From: Anolis sagrei
Lineage: Eukaryota > Chordata > Lepidosauria > Squamata > Anolidae
Reading direction: 5' to 3'
Length of the DNA stretch: 64,000 nucleotides
NCBI RefSeq assembly: GCF_037176765.1
Contig: NC_090034.1
Coordinates: forward strand, 20,530,375 to 20,594,374
Below are positions 32,849-45,037 of this stretch, one piece after another; position 1 is the stretch's first letter, and each line of letters starts with the position of its first letter. The notes under the pieces are model-generated. The model had not been told where the DNA came from and did not search any database. It saw nothing but the letters and a program-made list of their open reading frames with translations. Made by a program: the position numbers and the translations under genes.

Positions 32849-33165
32849 GTAGGAGGGTGTGGTGTGCGTGTGGAGAATACTGCGTTGTCTGTCATTCAAA
32901 GGAACCTCGTGGGCCATTGAGTCCAATCTCATTCTGCCAAGAAGCAGGACAATCGCATTCAAAGCACTCCCGACAGATGGTCATCCAGTCCCTGTTTAAA
33001 AGCCTCCAGAAAAGGAGCCTCCACTACACTCCTGGGCAGAGAGTTCCACTGCTGAACAGCTCTCACAGTTAGGAAGTTCTTCCTCATGTTCAGGTGGAAT
33101 CTCCTTTCCTGTAGTTTGAAGCCATTGTCCCATTGTGCCCTAGTTTCCAGGACAGCAGAAAACAA

Positions 33166-33641
33166 CAACAACAATAATAATAATACACTTTATTTATAAC
33201 CTGCTACCATCTCTCCAAAGGGGACTCGGTGCAGCTAACATGAGGCCAAGCCCAAAATAATGCAACATAATAAACACACAGTAACAAAATACATCATAAC
33301 AAAATATAAAATAACAAAATCAACAATATAAAACAGGATATTGAAACCAGACACGGAGGGCGGGCCAAATGTGTGAGGTAAAATGCTTAAAAAGTTAAAA
33401 CCCTGGGTGAGATAGGGATAAAAGTGCATTTGTAGGAAAGGAGCCCAACAGGTAGGAACCATGGGATTTAGCCATTTTAGAGGGGGGGGGGGCTTTATTC
33501 TGAGGGCAGCTGTAGACTAAGACAACCAGATGGGTTGAATGGCCATTCTCCAAAAGCACAACGGAAGAGCCAAGTTTTTAGGTCTTTCTTAAAACCAGCT
33601 AGGGCAGGGGCTTGCCTGATCTCCTTCGGCAGAGAATTCCA
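33166..33641 (-). mobile_element. L2-like LINE 3' end inserted in CR1
   Basis: It starts with an AATAAT run and CACTTTATTTATAACCTGCT and ends at GGCAGAGAATTCCAAA. AAAACAA flanks it on both sides (33159-33165, 33642-33648). Confidence 0.75.
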
Positions 33642-33949
33642 AAAACAAGCTTGCTCCCTCCTCTCTATGACTTCCCCTTACATCTTGATACATGGCCCTC
33701 ATCATGTCTCCTCTCAACCTTCTCTTCTGTAGTCTAAACATGCCCAGCTCTTTAAGCCGCTCCTCATAGGGCTTGTTCTCCAGACCCTTGATCATTTTAG
33801 TCACCCTCCTCTGGACACATTCCACTTAGAGTCAATATCTCTCTTCAGTTGTGGTGCCCAGAATTGGACACAGTGTGATTCCAGGTAAAGTGGTCTGACC
33901 AAGGCAGAATAGAGGGGTGGCATGACTTCCCTGGATCTAGGCACAACAC

Positions 33950-34758
33950 CAGTCATTCTCAACCTTCTTAATGCCGCAACCCCTTAATATACAGTTCCTA
34001 ATGTTGTGTTGACCCCCCAACTATAAAATTATTTTCACTGCTACTTCATAACTGTAATCTTGCTCCTGTTATGAATCATAGAATCATAGAGTTGGAAGAG
34101 ACCTCATGGGCCATCCAGTCCAACCCCATTCTGCCAAGAAGCATGAAAATCGCATTCAGATCGTCATGTAAATATCTGATATGCAGGATGCATTCTCATT
34201 CAGTGTACCAAATTTGGCACAAATACCTGATACGCCCAAATTTGAATACTGGTGGGGTGGGGGATTGATTTTGGCATTTGGGAGTTGTAGTTGCTGGAAT
34301 TTATAGTCCACCTTCAACCAAAGAGCATTCTGAGCTCCACTAATGATGGACTTAAACCAAACTTGGCACACAGAACTCCCATGACCAACAGAAAATACTG
34401 GAAGGGTTTCGTGGGCATTGACATTCAACTTTGGATGTCACCTACATCCAGAGAGCACTGTGGACTCAAACAATGATGGATCTGGACCAAACTTGGCCAA
34501 ATACTCAATATGCTCCACTGGTGGAGTTTGGGAAAAATAGACCTTGACATATGGGAGTTGTGGTTGCTGGGATTTATAGTTCACCTACAATCAAAGAGCA
34601 TTCTGAACCCCACCAACAATAGAACTGGGCCAGACTTCCTACCCAGAACCCTCATGGTGAACTGAAAATACTGTGTTTTCTGATGGCCTTTGAGGACCCC
34701 TCTGACACCCCCTCGCAACCTCCCCCATGGGTCCCAACCCCCAGGTTGAGAAACACTG
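33950..34758 (+). mobile_element. SPIN-like hAT element inserted in CR1
   Basis: It starts CAGTCATTCTCAACCTTCTT, continues with TAAATATCTGATATGCAGGA, and ends GTTGAGAAACACTG, as in the SPIN family. The 8-bp flanks CACAACAC and CACTAGAC match at 6 positions. A short CR1 tail (about 34076-34166) has inserted inside it. It has no transposase. Confidence 0.8.
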
Positions 34759-34784
34759 CACTAGACTCTTATTTATTCAGGCCA

Positions 34785-35160
34785 TAAATTGAGACCAAGT
34801 AGATTGGGTGGCCAGTTTCAGGTTCTTGCGTGTCACTGTTAAGGAGGATCTGACCTGGGGCACCCACATGACAGTGTTGTTAAGAAGGTGCAGCTGAGAC
34901 TGTTCAACCTGAGACTTCTAAGGAACCAACAACTGAATGAAAAAGTGCTGGTAACTTTCTACCGCTGTGGTATAGTGAGTGTTCTGACCTACCGCATCTG
35001 TGTATGGTTTGGTAACTATACAGTGGCAGCTAGGAAGGTGCTTTAAAGGGTCACAACTTCTGCATCAGTTGCCCTCTTTCCCCCCTCTTTGGAAAGACTT
35101 TATAGGTCCTGCAGCCTAAAGAAAGTGCAGAACATTCTCAGGGCTCCATCTAACCTAGCA
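34785..35160 (+). mobile_element. L2/Rex1-like LINE reverse-transcriptase C-terminus
   Basis: FRFLRVTVKEDLTWGTHM followed, in other frames, by remnants of FYRC and LTY(R)ICVWFGN motifs is typical of this LINE group. The copy is broken by several stops and frame changes. Confidence 0.6.
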
Positions 35161-35200
<40 letters not shown>

Positions 35201-35410
35201 GAACTATTTATTTAGGGTTTTTATATCCCGTTCTTTCTCAACCTCTGCAGAGGGACTCAGGATGGCTAACAAAGCGGCACCCCATGGCACCCACATGAAA
35301 ACATATACGATTAACAGGAATGTAATAATAACAATATAAAACAGTATAATACCATATAAACAATATAAAAAAGACAACAATTACCAGGCAGACGGTACAA
35401 GGTGATAAAG
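35161..35410 (-). mobile_element. ATT run and L2-like 3' end
   Basis: A run of about 13 ATT units is followed by TATTTAGGGTTTTTATATCC and GGGACTCAGGATGGCTAACA, the complement of the L2 tail. Confidence 0.6.
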
Positions 35411-35589
35411 ACGAGGACAAACAGCTTTATCCTAGAGCTGTAACTATATTGAACTCTATGTCTTCACATTGATGTGGCATTGGGGACTGTGTGGTTGTGG
35501 GAGTGCGGCGGGATGGGTTCCCAGACCCTCAATCATTTTAGTTGCTCTTCTCTGGACACATTTCAGCTTAGAGTCAACATCTCCCTTAA

Positions 35590-36184
35590 ATTGCGGTGGT
35601 GTTTGTTTTGCTGTCTGTGCCCCTGTTCAGAAGGTTTCACCTCCCTTTCTGCTCCTTCATAATTTAATTTTGAAAAGTGGGGTTTGTTGTGGAAACAAGG
35701 ATTGGGAATAAAGTTTCAGCGGAGACCCTTTTTTCCCATGATAATAGGAACTGGGCTAACAGTGGAAACTTACCCTGGTCCCTGAATTCAAACTGCCAAC
35801 CTTTCAGTCAGCAAGTTCAGCAGCTCAGCAGTTTAACCCACTGCACCAAGAGGGGTCCATATATATATAAATATATGCACACCTTGGATAGCATAGGAAA
35901 GGGTTAACACCCATGTGGCATTTATTTTGCTGTCTGTGCCGCTGTTCAGAAGATTCCACCTCACTTTCGGTCCCTGTGAAAATTGGATTTTGAATATTTT
36001 GGCTTGTGGAAACAAGGATTGGGGATAAAAAATTCAGGGGAGACACCTTTTTCCCATGATAATAACTCTTTCAGGAGTGGATTTCCCTTCCAAGGGTCAG
36101 ATTGCTATCACTTCCTGTTGTCTCACCATTCTTAACTAGGAGTGGTTTGTAAGTAAGATGTTTGTAACTCAGGGACTGCCTGTA
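35590..36184 (+). mobile_element. DNA transposon (6486 family), duplicated interior with SINE piece
   Basis: TGCTGTCTGTGCC(C/G)CTGTTCAG occurs twice (about 35617 and 35928), so two interior copies are present. Between them is a Sauria SINE head fragment (about 35790-35860). It ends GTAACTCAGGGACTGCCTG. Confidence 0.65.
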
Positions 36185-36402
36185 TTTGTTTGCAGTTTTG
36201 AAAGCCCTCAAGATTTTTTTTGTGACAGGGAAAATTGACCTTCACCAGGATGTTGAACTCTGCACTCATTCCTTTTTATGGAGGATTAAAAAGAAAACTG
36301 AAACCCTTGGCTTCTCTGTTCCTTGACAATATTTTCATTTTTAAGTGTTTGTGTGTCTTCTCTGTTTTTTTTGGGCAATTCGGGGCAAAGTAGCTGTTTA
36401 GG

Positions 36403-36909
36403 ACTGGGCTGTGGTGCAGCTAGTTAATAGCCAGCTGCATTAAATCACTACTGACCAAGAGGTCATGAGTTCGAAGCCTACCTGGGTTGGAGTAAGCTCC
36501 CGATCATTAATAGTCTAGCTTGCTGTTGACTTATGCAGCATGAAAGACAGTTGCATCTATCAAGTAGGAAATTTAGGTACCACTTTATGCAAGGAGGCTA
36601 GTTTAACTAATTAACGACATCATAAAACCATCCAGCAGCGTGCAGAAGAATGAGGAAGTACTCCATCAAAGTACTCAATGTCACAAATGGACGGTGAAGT
36701 AGCAGTTCTCCCAGTGGCCGGAATCAAGCATACCCTCATGAAGTTGGAAAAGGTGGAATGTTAAATGCCTCTGTGTCTGTCTATATATGTTGTATGTCTA
36801 AGTGGCATTGAATATTTGCCATGCACATGTGCATTGTAATCCTCCCTGAGTTCCCTGCGGGGGAAGAAGAGCAGAACATAAATACTGTAAAATAAATAAA
36901 TAAATAAAA
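36403..36909 (+). mobile_element. tRNA-derived SINE with L2-like tail
   Basis: The head has GCTGTGGTGCAGCTAGTTAA (A box) and GGTCATGAGTTCGAAGCC (B box). The 3' end TAATCCTCCCTGAGTTCC plus AATAAATAAATA resembles the L2 tail, suggesting L2-driven movement. Confidence 0.7.
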
Positions 36910-36949
36910 CCCAGCTGGTTAAACATCAGGGGCAGTAGTTCCTTTAGAC

Positions 36950-37084
36950 CAGTAGTTCTCAACCTGTGAGTCCCAAGGTGTTTTGGCCTACAACTCCCAG
37001 AAATCCCAGCCAGTTTACCAGCTGTTAGGATTTCTGGGAGTTGAGGGCCAAAACATCTGGGGACCCACAGGTTGAGAACCACTG
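36950..37084. mobile_element. hAT MITE with perfect 8-bp target duplication
   Basis: The ends are CAGTAGTTCTCAACCTGTG and ACAGGTTGAGAACCACTG. CTTTAGAC flanks both sides exactly (36942-36949, 37085-37092). Confidence 0.85.
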
Positions 37085-37117
37085 CTTTAGACTTCTCTCT
37101 CTTTTTCCTGCCTTCAG

Positions 37118-40100
37118 CTCTTCAAGCCTCCTTCGCTCTGGGAAGTTGCCCTTCTTTCCTGGGTCATGGCGTCTGTTGATGAAGATGAATGTGTTATTTT
37201 GAGTAGCAGTGATGAAGCTGAGGATCTGGTGGATGATTCCATTTTGATGATTGAACATTCAGGTAAGAACCGTCTCCAAGAAATAGGGCTATTCTATGAT
37301 TCTAGGGCTCCGAGTTGAGTCTTTTTGAATTTCCTTTCTGATTTTTTTATTTTGCGTTTGGAGGGTTTCTTCAGGAGAAGAAAAAAGAAATGGAGAATCT
37401 ATACATATAATGTCCTGTTGTAGTCACTGTGAATCGTACATTTGGTATCTCTGCGCTTGCGCAGTGCAGCATTCGGAACCTTCTGGAAAATAAAAACTGA
37501 CAGTTTAGACCCCCAGCTAGCCACACCCACCTCCCCCGAGTATATATAGCCCGTGGGCGGAGCCAGCCAACTGTTAATCTGCGCTGTCAAAAGCAGCTGG
37601 AGAACCTTTGATCTCTTGAGATAGATTTTCTGAGGTACTTTGACAACTGGACTGCTTTTCGACAACTCTGTGAATTAATCCGATGGCTATGGCGACCACT
37701 TCTTTTAAGAAGTGCACTAATTGCCCAAATTTATTGCCCGATACGGACGGGCATATCCTCTGCCTCACCTGCCTGGGCGAGGGCCATTTAACCCAAGCTT
37801 GTCCCATCTGCCAATCCTTTACCCCGCAGATGAGGAAAAACAGAGTCTCCAGACTGAAGGCGGCCCTCTACGAGAGAGCCCTTCTCTCAGCCGTTTCTAG
37901 CCAATCTGTTGAGCGGCAGAACTTACTTGGTATTCGCATCGCTGTGGGGAAAGCTAAGAAGAAAGCCAAGAGGCCTAAAGATAAGGCACCCCAAGATGGC
38001 CGCCAAGCCTCCTCTCTAAAAACGGCCTCTGCAACTCTGTCAGGAAGTTTGTTAGTTGCCAATCATGGCTCCGGCTCTCTGTTGATACCGAGAGTACAAA
38101 TTGATGAGCTCCCCCTAGTGGCGCCTAGGTCTACTCAGGCCACCAAGAAAACACCGTTGCTCACTGCGCATGCGCGCAAAAGGGAGCCGGCACCAGAGAC
38201 TAATTTAACTCCATTGATGCCGATCTTATCACCTCCTTCGGGAGGCCGGGCGCAGACTTCTAATGCTATGGAGACGTCCACATCGACTCCTCCTCAGATG
38301 GTTCCCCCGGTATTGGGGAACCAAGTTTTGGAAAGTCCCACTAACGCCCCTCCCACCGTGGGTGCCAAGGCCCTTCCCGAGGTCGCTGTCATCACATCTC
38401 GGGAGGAAGAAGATTGCAGGGAAAGAGCTACAATTGCAAGCGGGGAAGGAGTAACACAGACCCTCTCTTCCCTAGACCCAGCTACACCAATGCCAATGCC
38501 TGAGGTCCTTCATCATCCATGGCCGAGGCGCTCATCCCGCTATGGAAGCAGGCGCCCTAGACGTTCAAGATCGCCTTCAAGGAGGAGCGCTCGATCCCGA
38601 CATCGCCGATACCGCTCGGGATCCAGGGGCAGGTCCCACATCCATTCCTCTTTCTCCTCCTCGACGACCTCCTCTTCTTCCAACTACTCTAGGCGCCGTA
38701 GGCGTCCCCGCTTCTCCCGCCCACCTCCCTGGGGTCATGCTGCCATGGGTCCGGTACTGTTTCCGGGCTACTGGCAAGTAGGCCCATCGGGCCAGATGAT
38801 ATTTATGCAACCACCAATGTCGATGCCCAGTTTTTCACTCCCCCCTGAGGGAGGAGTTTTGAGAGCTACAAATACTTGCCCCTCTGTTGAGAGAGATGGA
38901 GATGGCCCTTCGACCTCTGCTGCAGTTGCCACATTGGCCTCTACACGAAAGGCCCCTTGTGTAGTTCAAACTGTGTGTGGGCCTTCTATTGTGTCTACCT
39001 CTCAAACGTTGTGCAGACCTCCTATTGTGTCGACCTCTACAAACCAAACTGTGAACAATACCAATTCTGTGCTGACCTCTTCACAGATTGCAAGTACTGT
39101 GACATCCTTTAGAGATGACAACATGCCTACTACCAACCCTGTGTTGACCACTACTCAAGTGCAAGGTGACTCAACCCCTCAGGGGCCGGCCACTATATCT
39201 CTACCTGATGTATCTTTGCAGAAACCAATTGAACTGGACAGTTCTGATGATGACTCTGATGTGCCTGACTGTGTCCAGCGGGGGGGGGGGGGGAGGGATG
39301 AATACTCAGGCCGCCAAGAAAACACCGTTGCGTGCTGCGCATGCGCGAAAGGGAGCCGACACCTTACCTGTAACTGTAGTTTCCTGAGTAGTCACCTGTG
39401 GATTCGTACATACCCCCCCCATCCTCCCCTCGGGTATCATGCCACGCCTTCCAGCTGCTTTACGGCTGAAGAGAACTGTTGGCTAGCTCCGCCCACGGGC
39501 TATATATACTCGGGGGAGGTGGGCGTGGCTAGCTGGGGTCTAAACTGCCAGTTTTTATTTTCCAGAAGGTTCCGAATGCTGCACTGCGCAAGCGCAGAGA
39601 TACCAAATGTACAAATTCACAGGTGACTACTCAGGAAACTACAGTTACAGGTAAGCAACTTATAAATATAGTGGATCCTTGGTACCTGTTAGGGTTTGGT
39701 TCCAAGATCCTCCTATCTGTTCTGTTATATACTATAGTGTCCCTTATAACGTGATTTTTGTTCCTGGGTTATAAATGTCATTTCCTAATTTGTTCTATAG
39801 TAAAAACATGGACAAAGTGTATTAAATTGTACAAACTTTGTCTTTGCGGGACATCCTGCAGCACATTTTGCTCTAGTTTTTCAATGAATAGCTCGCTGAG
39901 TCTCAACCAATTCAACATAGTTTGTGGCAGCCACAAAAATAAGGTTTCTGGAGTATAAAAACTACTTTCAAAGTATGTATCACAGAATTAAACAGGAAAT
40001 AACATTTTCAAAAAAGGAACATAGTGTAAAGGGCAAACAGACTGTATAAAATATCAAAAGGCTACAGCAAGGCATGCTAACACATTAGCCTAATGTTCAG

Positions 40101-42799
40101 AAAAATCAAGGCTAGTTTTGGAGAGTATTTCCCCCCAAATATTTTCAAGCCATGGTTAATTCAATCTATAGATGCAGAAGGGGAACCAGAGCACTGCTTA
40201 AAAAAATCTCAAGGCAACAAAACTCTAGAAGCATCTAACCAAATCTTATACAAAGGAGTGTCTTTGGGCTGACCCTCTTTGAAATTGCTGTTTTAAGTCC
40301 TTTTTTTAGTGAAATGATCCCCACAATGTTTGTCCTTTACAGAAGATTTCCCCTCGAAAGAGGAAGACACAGTTGAAGTTGTGGATGAAGAGGTGATTGT
40401 CACTTTCTGCAAGAAAGCAAAGCTGATGCCTCACGCGAGACACGACTGCACGATCAATCCCTTCGAGTAAGTGCCTTCGCGCAGATAGACTTAAGGGGAA
40501 AAGCCTTATCCAGCTAAACGGAACTTTCTATTGAGCCTATAAGTCAAGGTGAAGGGGAGGGAAGCTGCCAAAAACTCAACCACTAAAAGGTGGTTTCTCC
40601 CTTACTTCCAGGCGTGCGGAGCATGAGACTTCCCATCCCCTCGGGAGAAACGCAGAGACCTGTAGTGAATGCTACTGCTACATTTGCAACAAGCAAGCCA
40701 AGGAGGTAAGGAGGTGGCCCTTTAAACTGCTCAGTCAGAGAGGTCTTGAGCCTTAGTAAACTACAAACCCCAGAATTCTTCAGGAGGCAGCAAAAAGGCT
40801 TTAAAGTGAAAACATGCTCTAGTGCAGTGGTTCTCAACCCTCCTAATGCCATGAACCCTTACTACAGTTCCTCATTTTGTGGTGACCCCAACCATAACAT
40901 TATTTTTGTTTCAATTTCATGACAGCAAATAATTTTGCTGCTGTTATTAATCCTAATGTAAATATCTGATATGCAGGATGTATTTTAATTCACTGGAACA
41001 AATTTGGCACAAATTCCCAATACACCCAAATTTGAATACTGACGGGATTGGAAGGGGATTGATTTTGTTATTTTGGAGTTGTAGTTGCTAGGATTTGTAG
41101 TTCACCTACAATCAAAGAGTGTTCTGAACTCCACCAATGATGCAATTCAACCAAACTAGGCACGCAGAACTCCCATGGCCAACAGAAAATACTGGAAGGG
41201 ATTAGTGGGATTGATCTTGAATTTTGGAGTTATAGTTCACCTATAGCCAGAAAGCACTGTGGACTCAAACTATGATGGATCTGGACCAAACTTACCACAA
41301 ATACTCAATATGCCCAAATGTGAACACTGGTGGAGTTTGGGGGAAATAGACCTTGACATATGGGTGTTGTAGTTGCTGGGATTTATAATTCACCTACAAT
41401 CAAAGAGCATTCTGAACCCCACCAAAGATAGAATTGGACCAAACTTCTCACACAGAACCCCCATGGCCAACAGAAAATACTGTTTTCTAATGGTCTTTGG
41501 TGACCCCTCTGACACCCCCTCGCAACCTGCTCAGGGGTCCTGACCCCCAGGTTGAGAAACTCTGCTCTGGTGTGATGAGGTCCACAGTGAGGTTAAAGCA
41601 GGAATGGGCCAACTTCGGCCTCCCTCCAGGTGTTTTGGACTTCAACTCCCACAATTCCTAACAGCCTACCAGCTGTTAGTAATTGTGGAAGTTGAAGTCC
41701 AAAACACCTGGAGGGCCAAAGTTGGCCCATGCCAGGGTTAAAGAAAGATATGGCTGAAAACCTGGTGATCAAAATGTTTAAAGAACAATTACATGAGCGA
41801 TCGTATCAAAACACCACCACTGGAGATGTAATCCGAAGTCCTTCTGTTCTGTGGGGAGGATGTTTATATATTTGTATGGCCGTTTCAAAGCCCACAAGAA
41901 CTGGGTCCTGTGAAAAGAACAGCTGGTTGTACGATTAGGGGAGACAATGGGATGTTCTGAGCACAATGTCGGATTACATCTCTGTACCACATGACCCACG
42001 GCATCCAGCTCAGATAGCTTTTTGAAAGGATTAAACCCACTTGTGGCAGAAGTATCCTGGAGCGGTTGTGTGCTCAACCGAGGACAGAAAAGCTTTGCGC
42101 TTCCAGATGTTTCGGACGGCAGCTGCCATCATTTCCTTATCCTTGGCTTCACTGATATTGGATTGTGAGAACTGGAATCCAGAACCTCTGGAGGCTGAAA
42201 CTTCTCTGTAATTAGCAGATTGGGCATCATGGAGCCTATATGCCTCCTTATGTGCCTCCTTGAGACCTCACCTCAAATTTAACCCAGGGTGCAATGCTAT
42301 GCAATCCTGGGATTTGTAGTTTGGTGAGGCATCAACATTCCTTGGCAGAGAAGGCTCAAGATTTTGCCAAACTACAGCTGATAGGATTCTGTAGCATTCA
42401 AACTACAGCCCCTATGACTCCATAACATTGAGCCAAGGCAATTAAAGTGGATTCATTCTATAGCATAGATGCACCCCAAAGTCTTTTCCATTGAAGGAAA
42501 CTTTGGTGTCCTAACACTTTTCAAAAGAAGGAATCCTAAACAGGCAGCAACTGTAATTACAAAGAGCTCACTTGTCCTTCAGTGAAGAAACCTAGGCTGA
42601 AGTGTCAGGAAGGCTAAATTTATCAACTGGGGTGAAGTGCAATATAACCCTACAAAATACCACATTAACGTATTTTTAATGCTTATTTATGTTTATTGAT
42701 TGCTTTATGTGTTTTATATATGCGCTTGATTGTTGCTACTTTGTATGATGTTTAATCTGTTGAAAGCTCCTTTGGGTCCCTTTGTGGTAGAAAACCAGG

Positions 42800-42830
<31 letters not shown>

Positions 42831-45001
42831 TTATTGCTACATCACATTATATTCAGCACTAAATACCTTTTGGGGGGAATTCAGGGCTTTGAAATTTGAA
42901 GTGTGCTTTAGATTCAATGGTTCATGAGACCTGAATAAATATGGGTGTGTCAAAAAACCATACTCAAACATCCCAGGATCTTGCACTACACCCAAATCCC
43001 TTCATTTTCCTCTGATGGGAGATTCAGTCTTCTATGTTTATTATGTTTTTGAGTTGTGTCTTTGTGTTTTAATATGTATATGTTTTAACGTATTCTTTCA
43101 AGGCTGCAATGGGTTAAACCCTTGTGCTGGCAGGACTGCTGACCTACAGGTCAGTGGTTTGAATCTGGGGAGAGCGTGGATGAGCTCCCTCTGTCAGCTC
43201 CAGCTCCCCATGTGGGGACATGAGAGAAGCCTTTAACAAGGATGGTAAAACATCAAACATCCAGGCATCCCTTGAGCAACATCCTTGCAGATGGTCAATT
43301 CTCCCACACCAGAAGCAACTTGCAGTTTCTCAAGTTGCTCCTGACATGAAAAAAAGGCTGCATTTTAACTTGGTTTTAATATGTGATTTTATAGATGTAC
43401 TTAACTATATTGTGTCCTGCCTTGAGCTGAAGGGAGAGGCAGCTAATAAATAAATAAGTAATAGTTCTCTCTGGTTGCCATTTTGAGAGGCTCTGCAGAG
43501 AACAACTGAGATCTTTAGGCTTTTTGGGCAGAGTGGGTGTCACTCCTTACCTGTTCTATATTGGCTTCTCTTATGGGATGCCTTAAGGAAATGGTGGAAG
43601 CAGCCAAGGATAGGTGCTTCAGATTGTACTTTCCGTATTAAGCTGGGAAATCCCAGACTTCACCGTGAAATGAAGTGGAATGTAATCCAAATCTTAATAA
43701 AACTGAAGTATTATTATTATTGTTGTTATTGTTACTATTTTCTTCTGCCCTTAGTGCAAATATTGGGTGACCCCTTCGCTGTGCCACTGCAATGCTCACA
43801 ATAAAAGCAAATACTGGAAGGGTCAGTGGAATTTTGTCCTCACCGGAGGCTTGGCCGCATTCAACTTGGACCTCTCTGAAATTGATGCCGATGTTCAACG
43901 TGGAGGTGAGTGTCTGGCAGCAGAGGGAACTCAATGCATCTAAGCTAGGCATGGGCAAACTTGGGCCTTCCAGTTGTTTTGGACTTCAACTCCTACAATT
44001 CCTAACAGCCAATAGGCTGTTAGGAATTGTGGGAGTTGGAGTCCAAAACAACTGGAAGGCCCAAGTTTGCCCATGCCTGGTGTAGACTCATATAATCCAG
44101 TTCAATGCAGTTCAGTCTCATTATATGCAGTGTAGATAGAGCCATTGTGTGGTAATCATTTCTTCCTGAAGCAGAATTTTATCCTCGAGTATAAGCAGCC
44201 TCGAATATAAGCCAAGGCACCTAATTTTACCACTAAAACCTAGGAAAACGTATTGATCTGAGTAGAAGCTGAGGGTGAGAAATGAAGCTGCTACTGGTAG
44301 ATTTCACAATAAAAATAGATACCAATAAAATTACATTAATGGAGGTATCTGTAGGTTAAATGTTTTTGAATATTTACATAAAAGTAATTTAAGATAAGAC
44401 TATCCCTCTGATTAAATCATTATTCTAACCTCCTTCAATGTAAATGTGCTTACATAGCCTTCTAATAATAATAGAGTAAAATAATACATGTAATAAAAAT
44501 AATAATAATAATAGCGTAAAATAATGGAAATGTAATAACAGTAATAATAGAGTAAAATAATACATGTAATAATAATAACAGTAAACAAATGTAATGATAA
44601 CAATAATTATAATGTAAAATAATAAATGTAATAATAATAAATAGAGTAAAATAATATAAATGTAATAATAACAACAAACTAAAGTAAAATATCTGTAATA
44701 ATAATAGAGTAATATAATAAATGTAATGAAAACCATAGAGTAAAATAATGTAAATGTAATAATAACAATAATAAATAGAGTAAAATAAGAAATTAATTAC
44801 AATAATTAGAGAAAAAATATTAAATGTGATAATAAATGGAGTAAAATAATATATGTAATAATAATAATAATAATAACAGAGTAAAATAATAAAAAACATT
44901 GACTTGTGTATAAACCGAGGAGGGCTTTTTCAGCTTTAAAAAAGGGCCAAAAATTCGGCTTATACTCGAGTATATTCGGTAGCCTGGTTTTTTTTAGCAA
45001 C

Positions 45002-45037
<36 letters not shown>

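Larger units (their letters stand above)
32885..34785 (-). mobile_element. CR1 LINE split by L2 and SPIN insertions
   Basis: CR1 pieces lie at about 32885-33165, 33642-33949 and 34759-34785. Together they follow the order of the intact copy at 20351-21078. The two gaps are filled by an L2-like LINE end and a SPIN element. Confidence 0.8.

Noticed and set aside
44425-44899. Hydrophobic Tyr/Leu-rich open frames on the minus strand
   Set aside because: Same artefact from an AAT-type array.
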